Of a stretch of DNA of 64,000 bases, positions 14,396 through 25,000 are shown one piece after another. The notes beneath the pieces are model-generated. The model was given only the letters and a program-made list of their open reading frames with translations, was not told the DNA's origin and did no database searches. Source of the DNA: Flavobacterium pectinovorum. GTDB taxonomy: Bacteria > Bacteroidota > Bacteroidia > Flavobacteriales > Flavobacteriaceae. The translations under genes were made by a program, and so were the position numbers. How positions within the stretch are numbered: position 1 is the stretch's first letter; every line of letters begins with the position of its first letter. The DNA is taken from assembly GCF_022802975.1 (NCBI RefSeq), contig NZ_JAFEVZ010000001.1, positions 496,001 to 560,000 on the forward strand, read 5' to 3'.

Positions 14396-17206
14396 TTATT
14401 TTCCTGTTTGGTTATCAGGGCTCATAATTACCTCGACACTTGTAGAACTATCCAAGACGTGCTTACTTAATTGCTGAATAGTTTTTTGGTTAATTCTGGA
14501 AATTAAATTTTTATATTCGTCATCCTGTAAAAAAGGAGTCTGATTTAAGCTGCTTTCGTAAACTGTATTATTCCAGAAAGAATTGGTTTTAGTTGATTCC
14601 TCCCTGAGTTTTAGCAAAGATTTTTTAATGTCCTCCAGATCATTTGCACTAACCGGATTTGATTTTAAATCATTTAATTCTTTCCATACAATCTGCATTA
14701 ATTTTTCTTCCTTATCCGGATTGCTGTCAAAAGTCAAAGAAAGATCAAAGCGAGGCGATGGAATCGGTTCTAAATTTCCACCCACATTAACGCCATAACT
14801 TCCGCCTTCTTCCTCACGAATAGTCTGCAGGAAACGTTTCGATAGCAATTCGCCAATAATATACATTCCAACTGAATTCTCCTTGCTGTATTCCATTTTT
14901 CCTGCCAAGCTTAGATAAACGGTTGTTTTGGCCACTTCCATTGGGCGTTTAAAATGAATAACTGTTTTTCCTTTTGCAGGCCCGATATTATGATCGACAA
15001 AATTCTCTTTTAAAGCCGGATTAGAATTTAGGTTTCCAATGTATTTCTGAATTAGTGCTAAAGCGGATTCCGGAATATTTCCAACAAAAATAAAGGTGAA
15101 ACCGGCAGCATTTTTAAAGCGGTCATGGTAAATGTCTTCCGCTTTTTTTAGATCGATATTTTCTAGGAATTTGTCATTGAATATAAACGTACGCGGGTTG
15201 TTATTGGAATTTGCTAATTCAATGGCATCTTTAAAAGTGTTTTCGTTGTCTTGTTTAATATTCTCTAAATTGTTTTTATATTGCTCTTTTAGAATATTAA
15301 AAATGTTTGGGTCAAAACGTGGCGACTCAAAAGAAAGGTAAAGCAATTGCAGCATGGTTTCGAAATCGGCTTTATTTGAGCCACCCTGAAATCCCTGTGT
15401 ATTGTCGCCAATAAAAGGAGCAATCTGAGCCACTTTTCCGGTTAGTTTTTCTTTTAAACCAATGTTGTCAAAATTACCTAACCCTGAAGATCTCGCAATT
15501 GTGGTTGCAACTTCTGCCGAAGCTAAATCTTCTGTTTTTACCAATGATTTTCCACCTTTAGAAAAAGCCGAGAAGATAATCTGATTTTGGGAATAAGTCG
15601 TTGGCAATACAATTATTTTTGCATCATTTTCTAAAATATATCCTTTAGCCTCTTTTATTCCTTCCACATCAAATGTTTTTTTGATTGCGGCAGGTTTTAA
15701 TTCCTTATCTATTAATGGTGTGTTGTTCTCTTTTTTTGTATAAGGTTCTAAAGTCATACTTTCGACCTTTTTCATTGTATTTACAACGTCATCTTTAGTA
15801 GGGAAATTACTTTTATCCTGATCAGAACCTGTTACGGTAATAATTTGATTGGTTGGTACCTGAATGGTTTTTATATAACTATTTAATTCCTCTAACGAAA
15901 GACTTTTTATGATCCCGACAATGAGTTTATAATCATCTTCGGGAGAAAGAAAAGGCTTGGCTTTCAAAAAGTAATTTGTCAGTTTATCGGCCCAGTTGTC
16001 ATTATCAACTTTATCTTTATTGCTGAGAAAATCATCATATGAACTTATAAAAAGCTTTTTAGTCCGGTCTAATTCTAATTGTGCAGCACCAAAACGTCTT
16101 ACACGTTCTGCTTCTGTGTAGGCTTCTTGAAAAGCTTCCAGCGTTTTTCCTTTTTTGGATTTGGCTGAAATATTGTAAGACGTATTTAATCTGGAAACAG
16201 GTTCAAAATAACTGTTTAAATTTAAACTTGAACTTTGATTCTTTAAGATTAATTCTCTAAAACGATTGTTTAAGATACTCGTGTAAAAAGAGTTCATTAC
16301 ATTTTTGCGTGTAATAATGCTGTCTTTCTCTAAAGGTTCGTCTAAAATATATTTTAAGCTGATAACTGTCGATGAAGCTTCTTTATCAGTAGCGGTTGCA
16401 AAATACAATTCATCGTGTTTTGGAATATCTGAATAGGTTCTCACGGCTGCTTTTTTGGCCAGTGGAATATCGGAGAATATCGTTTTGACTTTTTGCTCTA
16501 TGGCTTTCACATCAATATCTCCTACTACAATAACAGCTTGCAAATCTGGTCTGTACCACTTTTTATAGTAATTACGCAATTCAGCATATTTAAAATTGTT
16601 GATGATATTCAAATCACCAATAACATCTCTTTTACTGTATTTTGAATTTTTGTAAACCACCTGATCCGTCTGCATTTTTAAACGAAAATCGCTGTTTCGT
16701 CTGGTTCTCCATTCTTCTCTGATTACGCCTCGTTCCGCATCGATTTCAGCATCTGTCAAAGAAAGAGATCCAGACCAGTCGTGCAGTACCCAAAGCGTAG
16801 AATCGATTAGTTTTTCGTTAGTAACAGGAACACCGCTTACATTATAAACCGTTTCGTCCTGAGCGGTATAAGCATTGATATCTTTACCAAAACTTACGCC
16901 GTTTTTTTCCAGCATTTTAATGATTCCTTTTCCTTTAAAATGTTCCGTACCGTTAAAAGCCATGTGTTCCAGAAAATGTGCCAATCCGTTTTGATTGTCG
17001 TCTTCGAGTATGGCACCGACATTTTGAACAAAGTAAAAACTGGCTCTGTCTTTAGGTTCTTCGTTGTGCAGGATATAATACGTTAATCCGTTTTTTAGTT
17101 TTCCCGTCGTTACGTTTTCATCCAGAGGAATGTTAGTTTTGAATTGCGAAAACACACCGTTAAACGACAGCAGCAGAATCCCAAAGATGATATTTTTTTT
17201 AGTCAT
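14396..17206 (-). CDS. M16 family zinc peptidase (insulinase-like, two-domain)
   Basis: 936 residues with a signal peptide (residues 1-20, ending NGVFS). The inverted zinc motif HxxEH is intact: H77-F-L-E80-H81 in GLAHFLEHMAFNGTEHF, and the third ligand lies in DAERGVIREEWRTRR. The second, non-catalytic M16 half contains the TIREEEGGSYGVNVGG segment that helps form the chamber. M16 enzymes degrade unfolded peptides enclosed in the clamshell, here in the periplasm. It is the last gene of module 1, 109 bases after the GldG-like permease. A homologue of equal length stands at 40431. Confidence 0.93.
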   Translation of the reverse strand: MTKKNIIFGILLLSFNGVFSQFKTNIPLDENVTTGKLKNGLTYYILHNEEPKDRASFYFVQNVGAILEDDNQNGLAHFLEHMAFNGTEHFKGKGIIKMLEKNGVSFGKDINAYTAQDETVYNVSGVPVTNEKLIDSTLWVLHDWSGSLSLTDAEIDAERGVIREEWRTRRNSDFRLKMQTDQVVYKNSKYSKRDVIGDLNIINNFKYAELRNYYKKWYRPDLQAVIVVGDIDVKAIEQKVKTIFSDIPLAKKAAVRTYSDIPKHDELYFATATDKEASSTVISLKYILDEPLEKDSIITRKNVMNSFYTSILNNRFRELILKNQSSSLNLNSYFEPVSRLNTSYNISAKSKKGKTLEAFQEAYTEAERVRRFGAAQLELDRTKKLFISSYDDFLSNKDKVDNDNWADKLTNYFLKAKPFLSPEDDYKLIVGIIKSLSLEELNSYIKTIQVPTNQIITVTGSDQDKSNFPTKDDVVNTMKKVESMTLEPYTKKENNTPLIDKELKPAAIKKTFDVEGIKEAKGYILENDAKIIVLPTTYSQNQIIFSAFSKGGKSLVKTEDLASAEVATTIARSSGLGNFDNIGLKEKLTGKVAQIAPFIGDNTQGFQGGSNKADFETMLQLLYLSFESPRFDPNIFNILKEQYKNNLENIKQDNENTFKDAIELANSNNNPRTFIFNDKFLENIDLKKAEDIYHDRFKNAAGFTFIFVGNIPESALALIQKYIGNLNSNPALKENFVDHNIGPAKGKTVIHFKRPMEVAKTTVYLSLAGKMEYSKENSVGMYIIGELLSKRFLQTIREEEGGSYGVNVGGNLEPIPSPRFDLSLTFDSNPDKEEKLMQIVWKELNDLKSNPVSANDLEDIKKSLLKLREESTKTNSFWNNTVYESSLNQTPFLQDDEYKNLISRINQKTIQQLSKHVLDSSTSVEVIMSPDNQTGK

Positions 17207-17315
17207 TTTTTTATTTTTTTATCCAATGGTTGTCGTTAAAAAATCAATTCGGGTGTTTTTTGATTGGGGCAAAAACAGATCGAATATCCTTTTCAACGAC
17301 AACAAAGGGGGATTT

Positions 17316-19583
17316 TTATCTTCTGTTTCTTCTTATTAGTATAAAAGCAGCAATTAAAATAATCAACAAAGGAAATAGACCGATGAAGAGAATTTGATTG
17401 ATAAAAATCTGATTCGCGTTTGTAGTGATTTTATTATCCGTATTTTTCGGTCGTGTGGTATCAATTGGGAATTCGTAATTGCTGAACCAACTGAAAATAT
17501 CAGTGAAAAATTGAAATGTTCCTGAGCCCCCTCGGCTTAATTCGGCATTGCCCATAAAATCAGCATCTCCGGCAACAATTATTTTTTGGGTTTTTCCGTT
17601 AATATTTCTCGTTAAGGCCACAACTAAAGGAACAGCTGTTAAAGAAGGTTGCTTTTTTAGTTCGTTTGAAATTGAAGTAATGCCCGATTGAGATTCCCAT
17701 GCAGGCTGATTATTCGTTTTTAAAAGCGGCGTAACTTTAAATCCTGCATCTTTAGTGATTTTGATTCCACTGCTTCCTAAAAATGGAATTGGATTACTAT
17801 TTATATTTTGACTTAGTTTAAAATTTTTCGGATCAATATTTTTTGCAAAATCAGTTACTAAATAATTAGGAGCATTAGTTTCACTTTCCTGAACCAGAGC
17901 TTGTTTGGTATAACTTACACCTAATTTATCTGTGATTGCAGCTAGTGCCGAATTGGTTTCCGGTTCTGCCAGAAGAATTAAATTTTTTCCCTGGTCAATA
18001 TATTTGGTAATACGGTCAACAGCTCCCTGGCTTAATTGTGTTTTTGGATCGGCAATTATTAAAACGGTTGTTTGTTCAGGAATATTCTGCGCATTAATAT
18101 CTACTGCTGCAACATCAAATCCCTGATTGATTAGAGAATATCGAAATGATATTTCATTAAATCCTATTTTGTAGTTTCGATCTCCTTTTTTCTCAATACT
18201 GCGTTCCATATTTCCTGTTGCGAAAATAATTTTAGGAGCCTGCACAATTAGACGTTTTAAGGCTGCTGAAATTTCTTTTTCGCTTGGCGCTTTAAACATA
18301 TCATCAAACATTCTTAAATATGTTTTCTTTCCGTTGTATTCTATTGTTCGAACCACTCGGTTTTGTTCCGGTTTTAAATCAATAATTTTCTTTATCTCTT
18401 GAGGAGTATATAACTTATCGATTTTAATCTTTTGTGTCTCGATCATCTTTTCCGCAAGCTGCTTGTCGTTTAGTCCCGGATTTTGTGCATATAAAGCTTC
18501 GTTGTTTGAAGTATCATAATAATACACATACTCCATTTCTATTTGAGGTAAAAAGCGGGTATAGGTCTCAAAACTGGCCATATCATAATTTCGGTAAGCA
18601 GGCAGAAATGTAAAATAGTTGATATCCAGTAAGTTTACATAAGTGGTAATCTTAATTGGCCCATCCATTTTCTCAACTATGTTTAAGCTGTTTGGCGTAA
18701 GTGTGCGGCTTTTGGTGCGGCTCATATCATGAAACAATGTAAGGGGTGCACGCGAACTGATATATCCGGCTGCTAAAATAATACTTACCAAGGCAGTATA
18801 TTTTAAAACTCGTTTGGAAGCAGTCTGGGCATCTCTGCCTGTTTGTAGTTTGTAAATACTCAGTCCAATAAAAAGGCTGCTAACCAGAATAAAATAAAAT
18901 ACATCTTTACTGATAATAAGACCTTCAAGCATTTCATTGGCACGACCTGCTATGGATAGGAAATAGGTAATGTCTTTTACATACTCAACATCCTGCCATA
19001 GTTTTCCGATGAAATTTAAACCTGCCAATACCACCAGGGTGCTAATGGCTGCAACGACCTGATAAGAAGTCAGACAAGACATGAAAAGTCCAATTGCAGC
19101 ATAGGTACAAACCAGTAGATACAATCCGATAAGTCCCGATATGGCAAATTTTAAATCAAAATGGTCAATAGAGAAATAAGCAATAACGACCTGCAGGCCT
19201 AATACTGCAATAAATAAGGAACAATAAGCTGCAATAGCTAAATACTTTCCCAGTACGATATCTTTAATTTTTATTGGGGAAGAAAGTAAAAGTTTGATCG
19301 ATCCGCTGTTGATTTCACGGCTTATCAATCCCATTGTCAAAAGTGGTACGTACAAATACAAATAATTTTGAAGTTCAGTGTACAATCCGCTAAACCCTGA
19401 AAAAATGATTTTTGACAAATCATCGATATTTTCTCCAATTTTTTGTGCTCTTTCAAATCGTTCAATAGTGTCAAAGAATTTCCAGCTGGACTGGATTGAA
19501 AATATGACTAAAACTACCCAAGCAACCGGCGAATAAAACATCGTGTTGAGTTCAGTTTTAGCTATTCTGTATATTGTTTTCAT
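17316..19583 (-). CDS. ABC transporter permease fused to GldG-like auxiliary domain (GldFG-like)
   Basis: 755 residues from ATG 19583 (MKTIYRIAKTELNTMFYSP); the open frame upstream overlaps the ATPase gene. Residues 1 to about 260 form an ABC-2 permease with six likely membrane segments (for example LYVPLLTMGLISREINSGS). After another hydrophobic stretch comes a large soluble domain (about 290-700) of the GldG/DUF4350 type, with ITTYVNLLDINYFTFLPAY and ILLAEPETNSALAAI, then a C-terminal membrane helix with an RRNRR tail. In gliding flavobacteria GldF and GldG are separate; here they are one chain. The gene starts 10 bases after the ATPase stop, so they form one transporter. Confidence 0.88.
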   Translation of the reverse strand: MKTIYRIAKTELNTMFYSPVAWVVLVIFSIQSSWKFFDTIERFERAQKIGENIDDLSKIIFSGFSGLYTELQNYLYLYVPLLTMGLISREINSGSIKLLLSSPIKIKDIVLGKYLAIAAYCSLFIAVLGLQVVIAYFSIDHFDLKFAISGLIGLYLLVCTYAAIGLFMSCLTSYQVVAAISTLVVLAGLNFIGKLWQDVEYVKDITYFLSIAGRANEMLEGLIISKDVFYFILVSSLFIGLSIYKLQTGRDAQTASKRVLKYTALVSIILAAGYISSRAPLTLFHDMSRTKSRTLTPNSLNIVEKMDGPIKITTYVNLLDINYFTFLPAYRNYDMASFETYTRFLPQIEMEYVYYYDTSNNEALYAQNPGLNDKQLAEKMIETQKIKIDKLYTPQEIKKIIDLKPEQNRVVRTIEYNGKKTYLRMFDDMFKAPSEKEISAALKRLIVQAPKIIFATGNMERSIEKKGDRNYKIGFNEISFRYSLINQGFDVAAVDINAQNIPEQTTVLIIADPKTQLSQGAVDRITKYIDQGKNLILLAEPETNSALAAITDKLGVSYTKQALVQESETNAPNYLVTDFAKNIDPKNFKLSQNINSNPIPFLGSSGIKITKDAGFKVTPLLKTNNQPAWESQSGITSISNELKKQPSLTAVPLVVALTRNINGKTQKIIVAGDADFMGNAELSRGGSGTFQFFTDIFSWFSNYEFPIDTTRPKNTDNKITTNANQIFINQILFIGLFPLLIILIAAFILIRRNRR

Positions 19584-19593
19584 TTGTTTATTT

Positions 19594-20541
19594 TTAAGAT
19601 AGAGTAGAATTTTTAGAAGGCGCTTTTTTAGATAACTGAGCGAAAATTTCATCCAATGATACTTTTTCGAATTGAATCTCGCGTAATTTCCAGTTATTAG
19701 TAACACTAAGGGCTACAATTTTTTCAGCAACTTCCTGTGTACCATTAAAAGTAATTTGTACTTTTTTAGGGGAAAGGTATACGGCATGAGAAACTTCAGC
19801 AATGGCTGTCAATGCAGCAATTTCCGGCGGATTTTCAAAACTTGCAGTCAATTTATCAGCTTCTATATAATTGTTGAAAGCATCCAGCGTATCGGAGAAA
19901 ACCATGTGTCCGTTCTCAATCATTCTGATGTCCTGGCAAGTTGCCTGAACTTCAGACAGAATGTGCGAAGAAAATATTACGGCTTTATCTTTAGCGATTT
20001 TCTTGATTAAATTTCTGACTTCTAAAATTTGATTGGGATCCAATCCGTTTGTAGGCTCATCTAAAACTACCAGTTTTGGTTCGTGAATAATTGCCTGAGC
20101 AATACCAACACGTTGTCTGTATCCTCCGGATAAATTGCGAATTAAACGATTGCTGAAGTGGGAGATTCCGCATTGTTCCTTTGTTCTTTCAACCGCAATT
20201 TTTAAATCTTCTTTTTTTACATGACGTAGCTCTGCGCAGTGAATTAAATATTCGTTCACCGTTAAATCCAGATGTAATGGCGGAGTTTGAGGTAAAAATC
20301 CAATAAGTTTTTTAGCTTCCACAGGATTTTCCTTGAGGTTGATTCCATCAATAAATATATTTCCATGAGTCTGGTTTAAAACCCCGCAAAGAATATTCAT
20401 TGTAGTTGATTTTCCGGCACCATTAGATCCTAAAAGACCTAAAATCCTGTTTTTTTTAATCTCAAAACTGATATTTTGTATTGCCCAATCCTTACTGTAT
20501 TGATGTGACAAGTTCTCAACTCTTACAATTGTTGTTTCCAT
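19594..20541 (-). CDS. ABC transporter ATP-binding protein (GldA-like)
   Basis: 315 residues. Walker A GSNGAGKST (38-46), Q-loop in GFLPQTPPL (about 81-89), signature LSGGYRQ (137-143), Walker B LVVLDEP (157-163) and a switch His in FSSHILSEV are all present, so it should hydrolyse ATP. A C-terminal domain of about 80 residues follows, as in GldA and NatA-type ATPases that drive ABC-2 permeases. Partner: the fused permease 10 bases downstream. A hairpin separates it from the SusD gene upstream. Substrate unknown; context with a TonB receptor and a peptidase hints at peptides or an envelope function. Confidence 0.93.
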   Translation of the reverse strand: METTIVRVENLSHQYSKDWAIQNISFEIKKNRILGLLGSNGAGKSTTMNILCGVLNQTHGNIFIDGINLKENPVEAKKLIGFLPQTPPLHLDLTVNEYLIHCAELRHVKKEDLKIAVERTKEQCGISHFSNRLIRNLSGGYRQRVGIAQAIIHEPKLVVLDEPTNGLDPNQILEVRNLIKKIAKDKAVIFSSHILSEVQATCQDIRMIENGHMVFSDTLDAFNNYIEADKLTASFENPPEIAALTAIAEVSHAVYLSPKKVQITFNGTQEVAEKIVALSVTNNWKLREIQFEKVSLDEIFAQLSKKAPSKNSTLS

Positions 20542-20556
20542 AGTAATTTTATAAGA

Positions 20557-20589
20557 AACAAGGATGTTTTGTATAACAACATCCTTGTT
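20557..20589. terminator. Hairpin between susD-like gene and ABC ATPase gene
   Basis: AACAAGGATGTT (20557-20568) pairs perfectly with 20578-20589 across 9 bases. On the minus strand only a weak TTTCTTAT follows, so it may be a leaky terminator that lowers expression of the ABC/M16 genes relative to SusCD, or an mRNA-stabilising hairpin. Confidence 0.45.
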
Positions 20590-20622
20590 CTTTTTTTAAT
20601 TTAAATATGAGTTTGATTAATA

Positions 20623-21999
20623 TTAATAACCTGTGTTTTGGGTTAAAAATGGATTAGAGCGTCTTGCATTTTCTGGAATTGGATATAGGCTATCCGTTGG
20701 GCTCCATATTTTGCCAGCTGTAGCACTTTGTACCTGATCAATCATTCCGCTTCTTTTAAGATCAAACCATCTGTGACCGAATTCTGCAAAAAGTTCACGT
20801 TCTCTTTCCAAAGAAATTAAGGCTAACAATTGTGTTGGATCAGTTAGTGTAGTAGATGGCAATAAAGCTCTATTTCGTATTACATTAATATCCTCCTGAG
20901 CGCCAGTAAAATCATTTAATCTCACTCTGGCTTCGGCTCTTATCAGATATAATTCTGCTAATCTAAGTACTGTTGAGCGTTCTGAAGGAGAATCACTAAA
21001 GTTATTTTTATATTTATTGGGTGCAATTCCTAAAAATACGCCAGCTCTATTTCTAATATCGATTGTCCACTTGGTTTTTCTATCATCACCTGTTTCAAAA
21101 AGGGCATTTCCTTTTCTTAACAGATAACTTCCTGCTGAAGTAAATAAAGCAGCTCCTTCATAAGCAAAGACCATATTAGAATAAGGAATTTGTAATATTG
21201 ACTCTGTATTATTTGCAATGAAGGGGCTATTATTAGCTGTTAACCCTGTAACCATCTTGAAAGTTCCAGTCTCATTTATTACTGAACTGGCAAAAGTTGA
21301 TGCTTCATTATATCTTCCTAAATAAAGATTAACCCTTGCCAATAAGGCTTCGGCTGCCCACTTTGTTGCTCTAATTCTTTCCTGATCATAATTATCATAG
21401 TCAGCAGGAAGGTCTTTTGCTGCATCTGTCAAATCAAGAATAATTTGATTGTAAACTTCCGTTTGATTTGTACGAGGAGCCAGGGCTGTTTGATCAACAT
21501 CTGTAGTTAACATTAGAGGGACATCCCCCCAGATATTAGTTAAGTAAAAATAAGAAAAGGCCCTCAAAAACTTAGCCTCTGCAATCCAGGCAGCTGATTT
21601 TGTAGGACTAAGAGTGTTACTTTGACTTATACCTCTTATTGCCATATTGGCATTATAAATAGTTTTGTAAAACTCAGTCCACATAGAACCAATAGAACCA
21701 TCAGTTTCCAAAATCTCATTGGTCACATAAATGGTGTTGTTAACAGTTGGATTACTAGGAATCAGTTCATCTGATGTTAGTCCGGGAATGTAATGTATAG
21801 AACTGTAATAAGTACCAGTTACCATACTACTATAAATTCCATTTACTGCCGCTTCTGCAGTAGGTTCTGAAGTGAAGATAACTGATGAAGGCAATTGATT
21901 AATTGGCAATTCAGCTTCAAGCATATCATCACAACTCGTTAGTCCTATTAAAAGAAAAAACGAAAAGATATAAGTATATTTTTTAGATTTATTTTTCAT
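20623..21999 (-). CDS. SusD/RagB-like outer-membrane lipoprotein (module 1)
   Basis: 458 residues from ATG 21999 (MKNKSKKYTYIFSF); an upstream frame to 22032 would overlap the SusC end. Lipobox LTSC with Cys23. The early motif ANGIYSSMVTGTY-type and the TPR-like helices (KWAAEALLARVNLYLGRYNEA) are typical of SusD, as are the late VLRLAELYLIRAEARVRLND and ELFAEFGHRWFDLKRSG. SusD lipoproteins cap the SusC barrel and capture ligand at the cell surface. It starts 10 bases after the SusC stop. Closely similar in layout to the module 3 SusD (51096-52514). Confidence 0.93.
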   Translation of the reverse strand: MKNKSKKYTYIFSFFLLIGLTSCDDMLEAELPINQLPSSVIFTSEPTAEAAVNGIYSSMVTGTYYSSIHYIPGLTSDELIPSNPTVNNTIYVTNEILETDGSIGSMWTEFYKTIYNANMAIRGISQSNTLSPTKSAAWIAEAKFLRAFSYFYLTNIWGDVPLMLTTDVDQTALAPRTNQTEVYNQIILDLTDAAKDLPADYDNYDQERIRATKWAAEALLARVNLYLGRYNEASTFASSVINETGTFKMVTGLTANNSPFIANNTESILQIPYSNMVFAYEGAALFTSAGSYLLRKGNALFETGDDRKTKWTIDIRNRAGVFLGIAPNKYKNNFSDSPSERSTVLRLAELYLIRAEARVRLNDFTGAQEDINVIRNRALLPSTTLTDPTQLLALISLERERELFAEFGHRWFDLKRSGMIDQVQSATAGKIWSPTDSLYPIPENARRSNPFLTQNTGY

Positions 22000-22009
22000 G
22001 TTTCTAGAT

Positions 22010-25000
22010 TTAAAATGTAAACTGAGTTCCAAATGTTATTGTACGCAAAGGAGGCAATGCCAATCCTGGGGTTTCTGGATCAAATCCTTTATATTTGGTA
22101 AAGGTTACTAAGTTTTGCCCTTGAATTGTAAGTCGTAAGTTCTTTATGGCTCTCTGCATCTTTTCACTCAATGGAACAGTATACGATGCACTTACATTCT
22201 TTAATTTGATGTAAGAAGCGTCAACCATAGAAGCATTTGATCCTATATAATCGAAGAAACTATTTTGATAGGAAGAACTTAAGATGTTTCCCTGCGCTAA
22301 ATAATCATTGTATTCATCAACTTGATAATTTGCCAGTCCGTATACATATCCCGGCTGTACAGCCACTGATGTCATAAAACTTCTTCCATTTTGCTTCACA
22401 AATTGGAATAAAAAATCAAGGGAAAATGATTTATAACTAATAGTGTTTGATATTCCCCCATAATATTTAGGATAAGAATTTCCGTAATATTGTCTGTCTC
22501 CATTCCCATTAGCGGCAAAATTACTTCTAATAAATCCATCTCCATTTACATCTTCAACTTGAGCCTCGCCCTTTTCATTAACACCAGTAAAGTGATACAA
22601 ATAGATACTGGCTAAAGGTTTTCCTATCAAATACCTTGAATAATAAGCTGTGTTTTCTATCCCTGGGAATGATAGTAATTTATTAGAGTTGGTCGAGAAA
22701 TTAAAAGAGGTAGACCAATTGAAGTTTTTTGTTTTTATATTTGTTGTTGCTAGAGTAAATTCCCATCCTTTGTTTTCAACTTTTGCAGGAAAATTTGCCT
22801 GAAAGGTCTCAAATCCAGTTTGTGAACTAAGCGGTGCATCAACCAGTTGGTTTCCTGAAACATTTCTATAGAAAGCCGCTGTAAAAGAAAGACGATCATT
22901 AAAAAAACCAAGATCCAATGCCGCTTCAAATTTTTTAGTTACCTCCCATTGGTAATTCGGATTTGCAATTCTGGCAGCAGCCATTGAAGCATTTCCATCT
23001 CCGTAGGTACCTGTAGTAAATGTTTCAGCATATCCATAATCTCCAATAGCGTCGTTACCAACTTCTCCGTAACTAGAACGAAGCTTACCAAAACTCAACC
23101 ATGAGCTATCTTTCAATAAACTTTCTTCAGAGAAAACCCAGGCAGCACCTAAAGAACCAAAATTACCATAACGTTTATTAGGGCCAAAACGAGAAGAACC
23201 ATCTCTTCTAAAATTAACATTAACAATATATTTATTTAAAATATTATAATTTAGCCTGCTAAAAATTGAAATATACTTGTATTCCGTACTTGCATTAGAA
23301 GAAGTAACATTTTTTGCCGAGCCAGTAATGCCAATTAGGTTATCTGCGCTGTAGCCTGAAGTACTAACATAAGAAGGCATTTCGGATTTTCTAGTTTGCC
23401 ATGAACCACCAACTAAGGCACTAAGATTCCCTTTCCACAAAGGAGTCGAATAATTTAATTGTGGATCAATAGTAAAATTATCTGTAATGTTCGTTGAAAC
23501 GGTATACTGTCTTGAAAAATTAAGATCTATATTATTATTTTCGTAAAACACATAATTCATTCCTGAAGCCGGTAAAATTTGTTTAGATATTGCTTGGCCT
23601 CTTCCATAACCCAAATCTGTTTTAAACGAAAATCCTTTTAAGATTTGATAATCTAAGCTAAGACTTGTTAATAAATTATTTCCTTTATCTTCTACTCTCC
23701 TGTCTAAAGCAGCCAAGGGATTCATGTCACCAAAATCTTCTCCATTCCAGTAATAGGTTCCATCTGCATTATAAATAGGACGGTTAGGTGCAGTATTTAT
23801 AGCATAATTTGTTATATCATAAAAAGGCAATTTATTTTTATCAGTAGCAAATAATACTGAGGCACCTATTTTTAGTTTGTTGTTTAATGTAGTGTGATTA
23901 ATATTGAAGTTAGTAGAGAATTTATTATAACCAAAATCTCCTGGCAAAACAGTAGTTTCTTTATGATAAGAGGCGCTTAAAAGAAAATTGGTATTGTCAT
24001 TTCCTCCTTTTAAACTCGCTGAATAATCATTAAAATTAGCAGAACCTCCAATGAGTTTATCCTGCCAGTTGGTTTGAGCATTCTGATCCCATTCCAGCAA
24101 AGCAATCCCATTGCTATAGTTAGTAGGTGTGCCACCGGCATTTGTTAATGCTGTTTGCAACATATTTAAATATTGAGGCGTATTGAGTGTTTTTACTCTA
24201 TGCCCCACTTCTGATATTCCTGAATTGGTGTTTATAGTAAACTCTGTTTTGCCCGATTTTCCTTTTTTTGTAGTAATAAGGACTACTCCATTTGCACCTC
24301 GTGATCCATAGATAGCAGTAGCATCAGCATCTTTAAGAATTTCTATACTTGCAATGTCATTTGGATTAATAATATTTAAAGGGCTTGTTGACTTTTGAGC
24401 TCCTCTAATAATATTAGGTTGAAGCTCATTAATTTGTGCTTGTTCCTTTATATCATTGGAAATAAAAGGGACCCCATCAATGATATACAACGGAAGATTT
24501 TTATTAAGTGTTGAGCCAGGCCTCTGTATGAAATTTGTTCCACGAATATTGATGTTCATATCAGATCCGGCATAACCAGAAGTCTGTGTAACAAAAACCC
24601 CCGGAGTTCTTCCCTGAAGGGTTTGCAAAATATTAGTTACGGGTTGTTTTTCAATATCTTCAGATGTAATTTTAACTACAGATCCTGTGGTAGTCCTTTT
24701 GGTTGTTGTACCGTAACCAATCACAACGATTTCATCTAGTTTCGCGAAATCGGACTGCATCTTAATGGTAATCGAAGTTTGGTTTTCAACCGTGATTTCT
24801 TGTGTTTTATATCCTAAGTAAGATATTTTAAGGGTATGTTTTCCTGAGGGAAGCTCAATATAAAATTGTCCGTCAAAATCAGTGATGCCTTGTTTGTTAC
24901 TGCCCACTAATGAAACAGTTACTCCAGGTAAGGGCAGGCCGTTTTCATCAAGAATTTTTCCCGTAAGCATATAATCTGCATCATCGGATTTCCCTTTTTT

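Noticed and set aside
14396..20541. Gliding motility gld operon
   Set aside because: Only ABC components resemble GldA/GldFG; no other gld or spr genes are near, and the gene order belongs to the SusCD unit.
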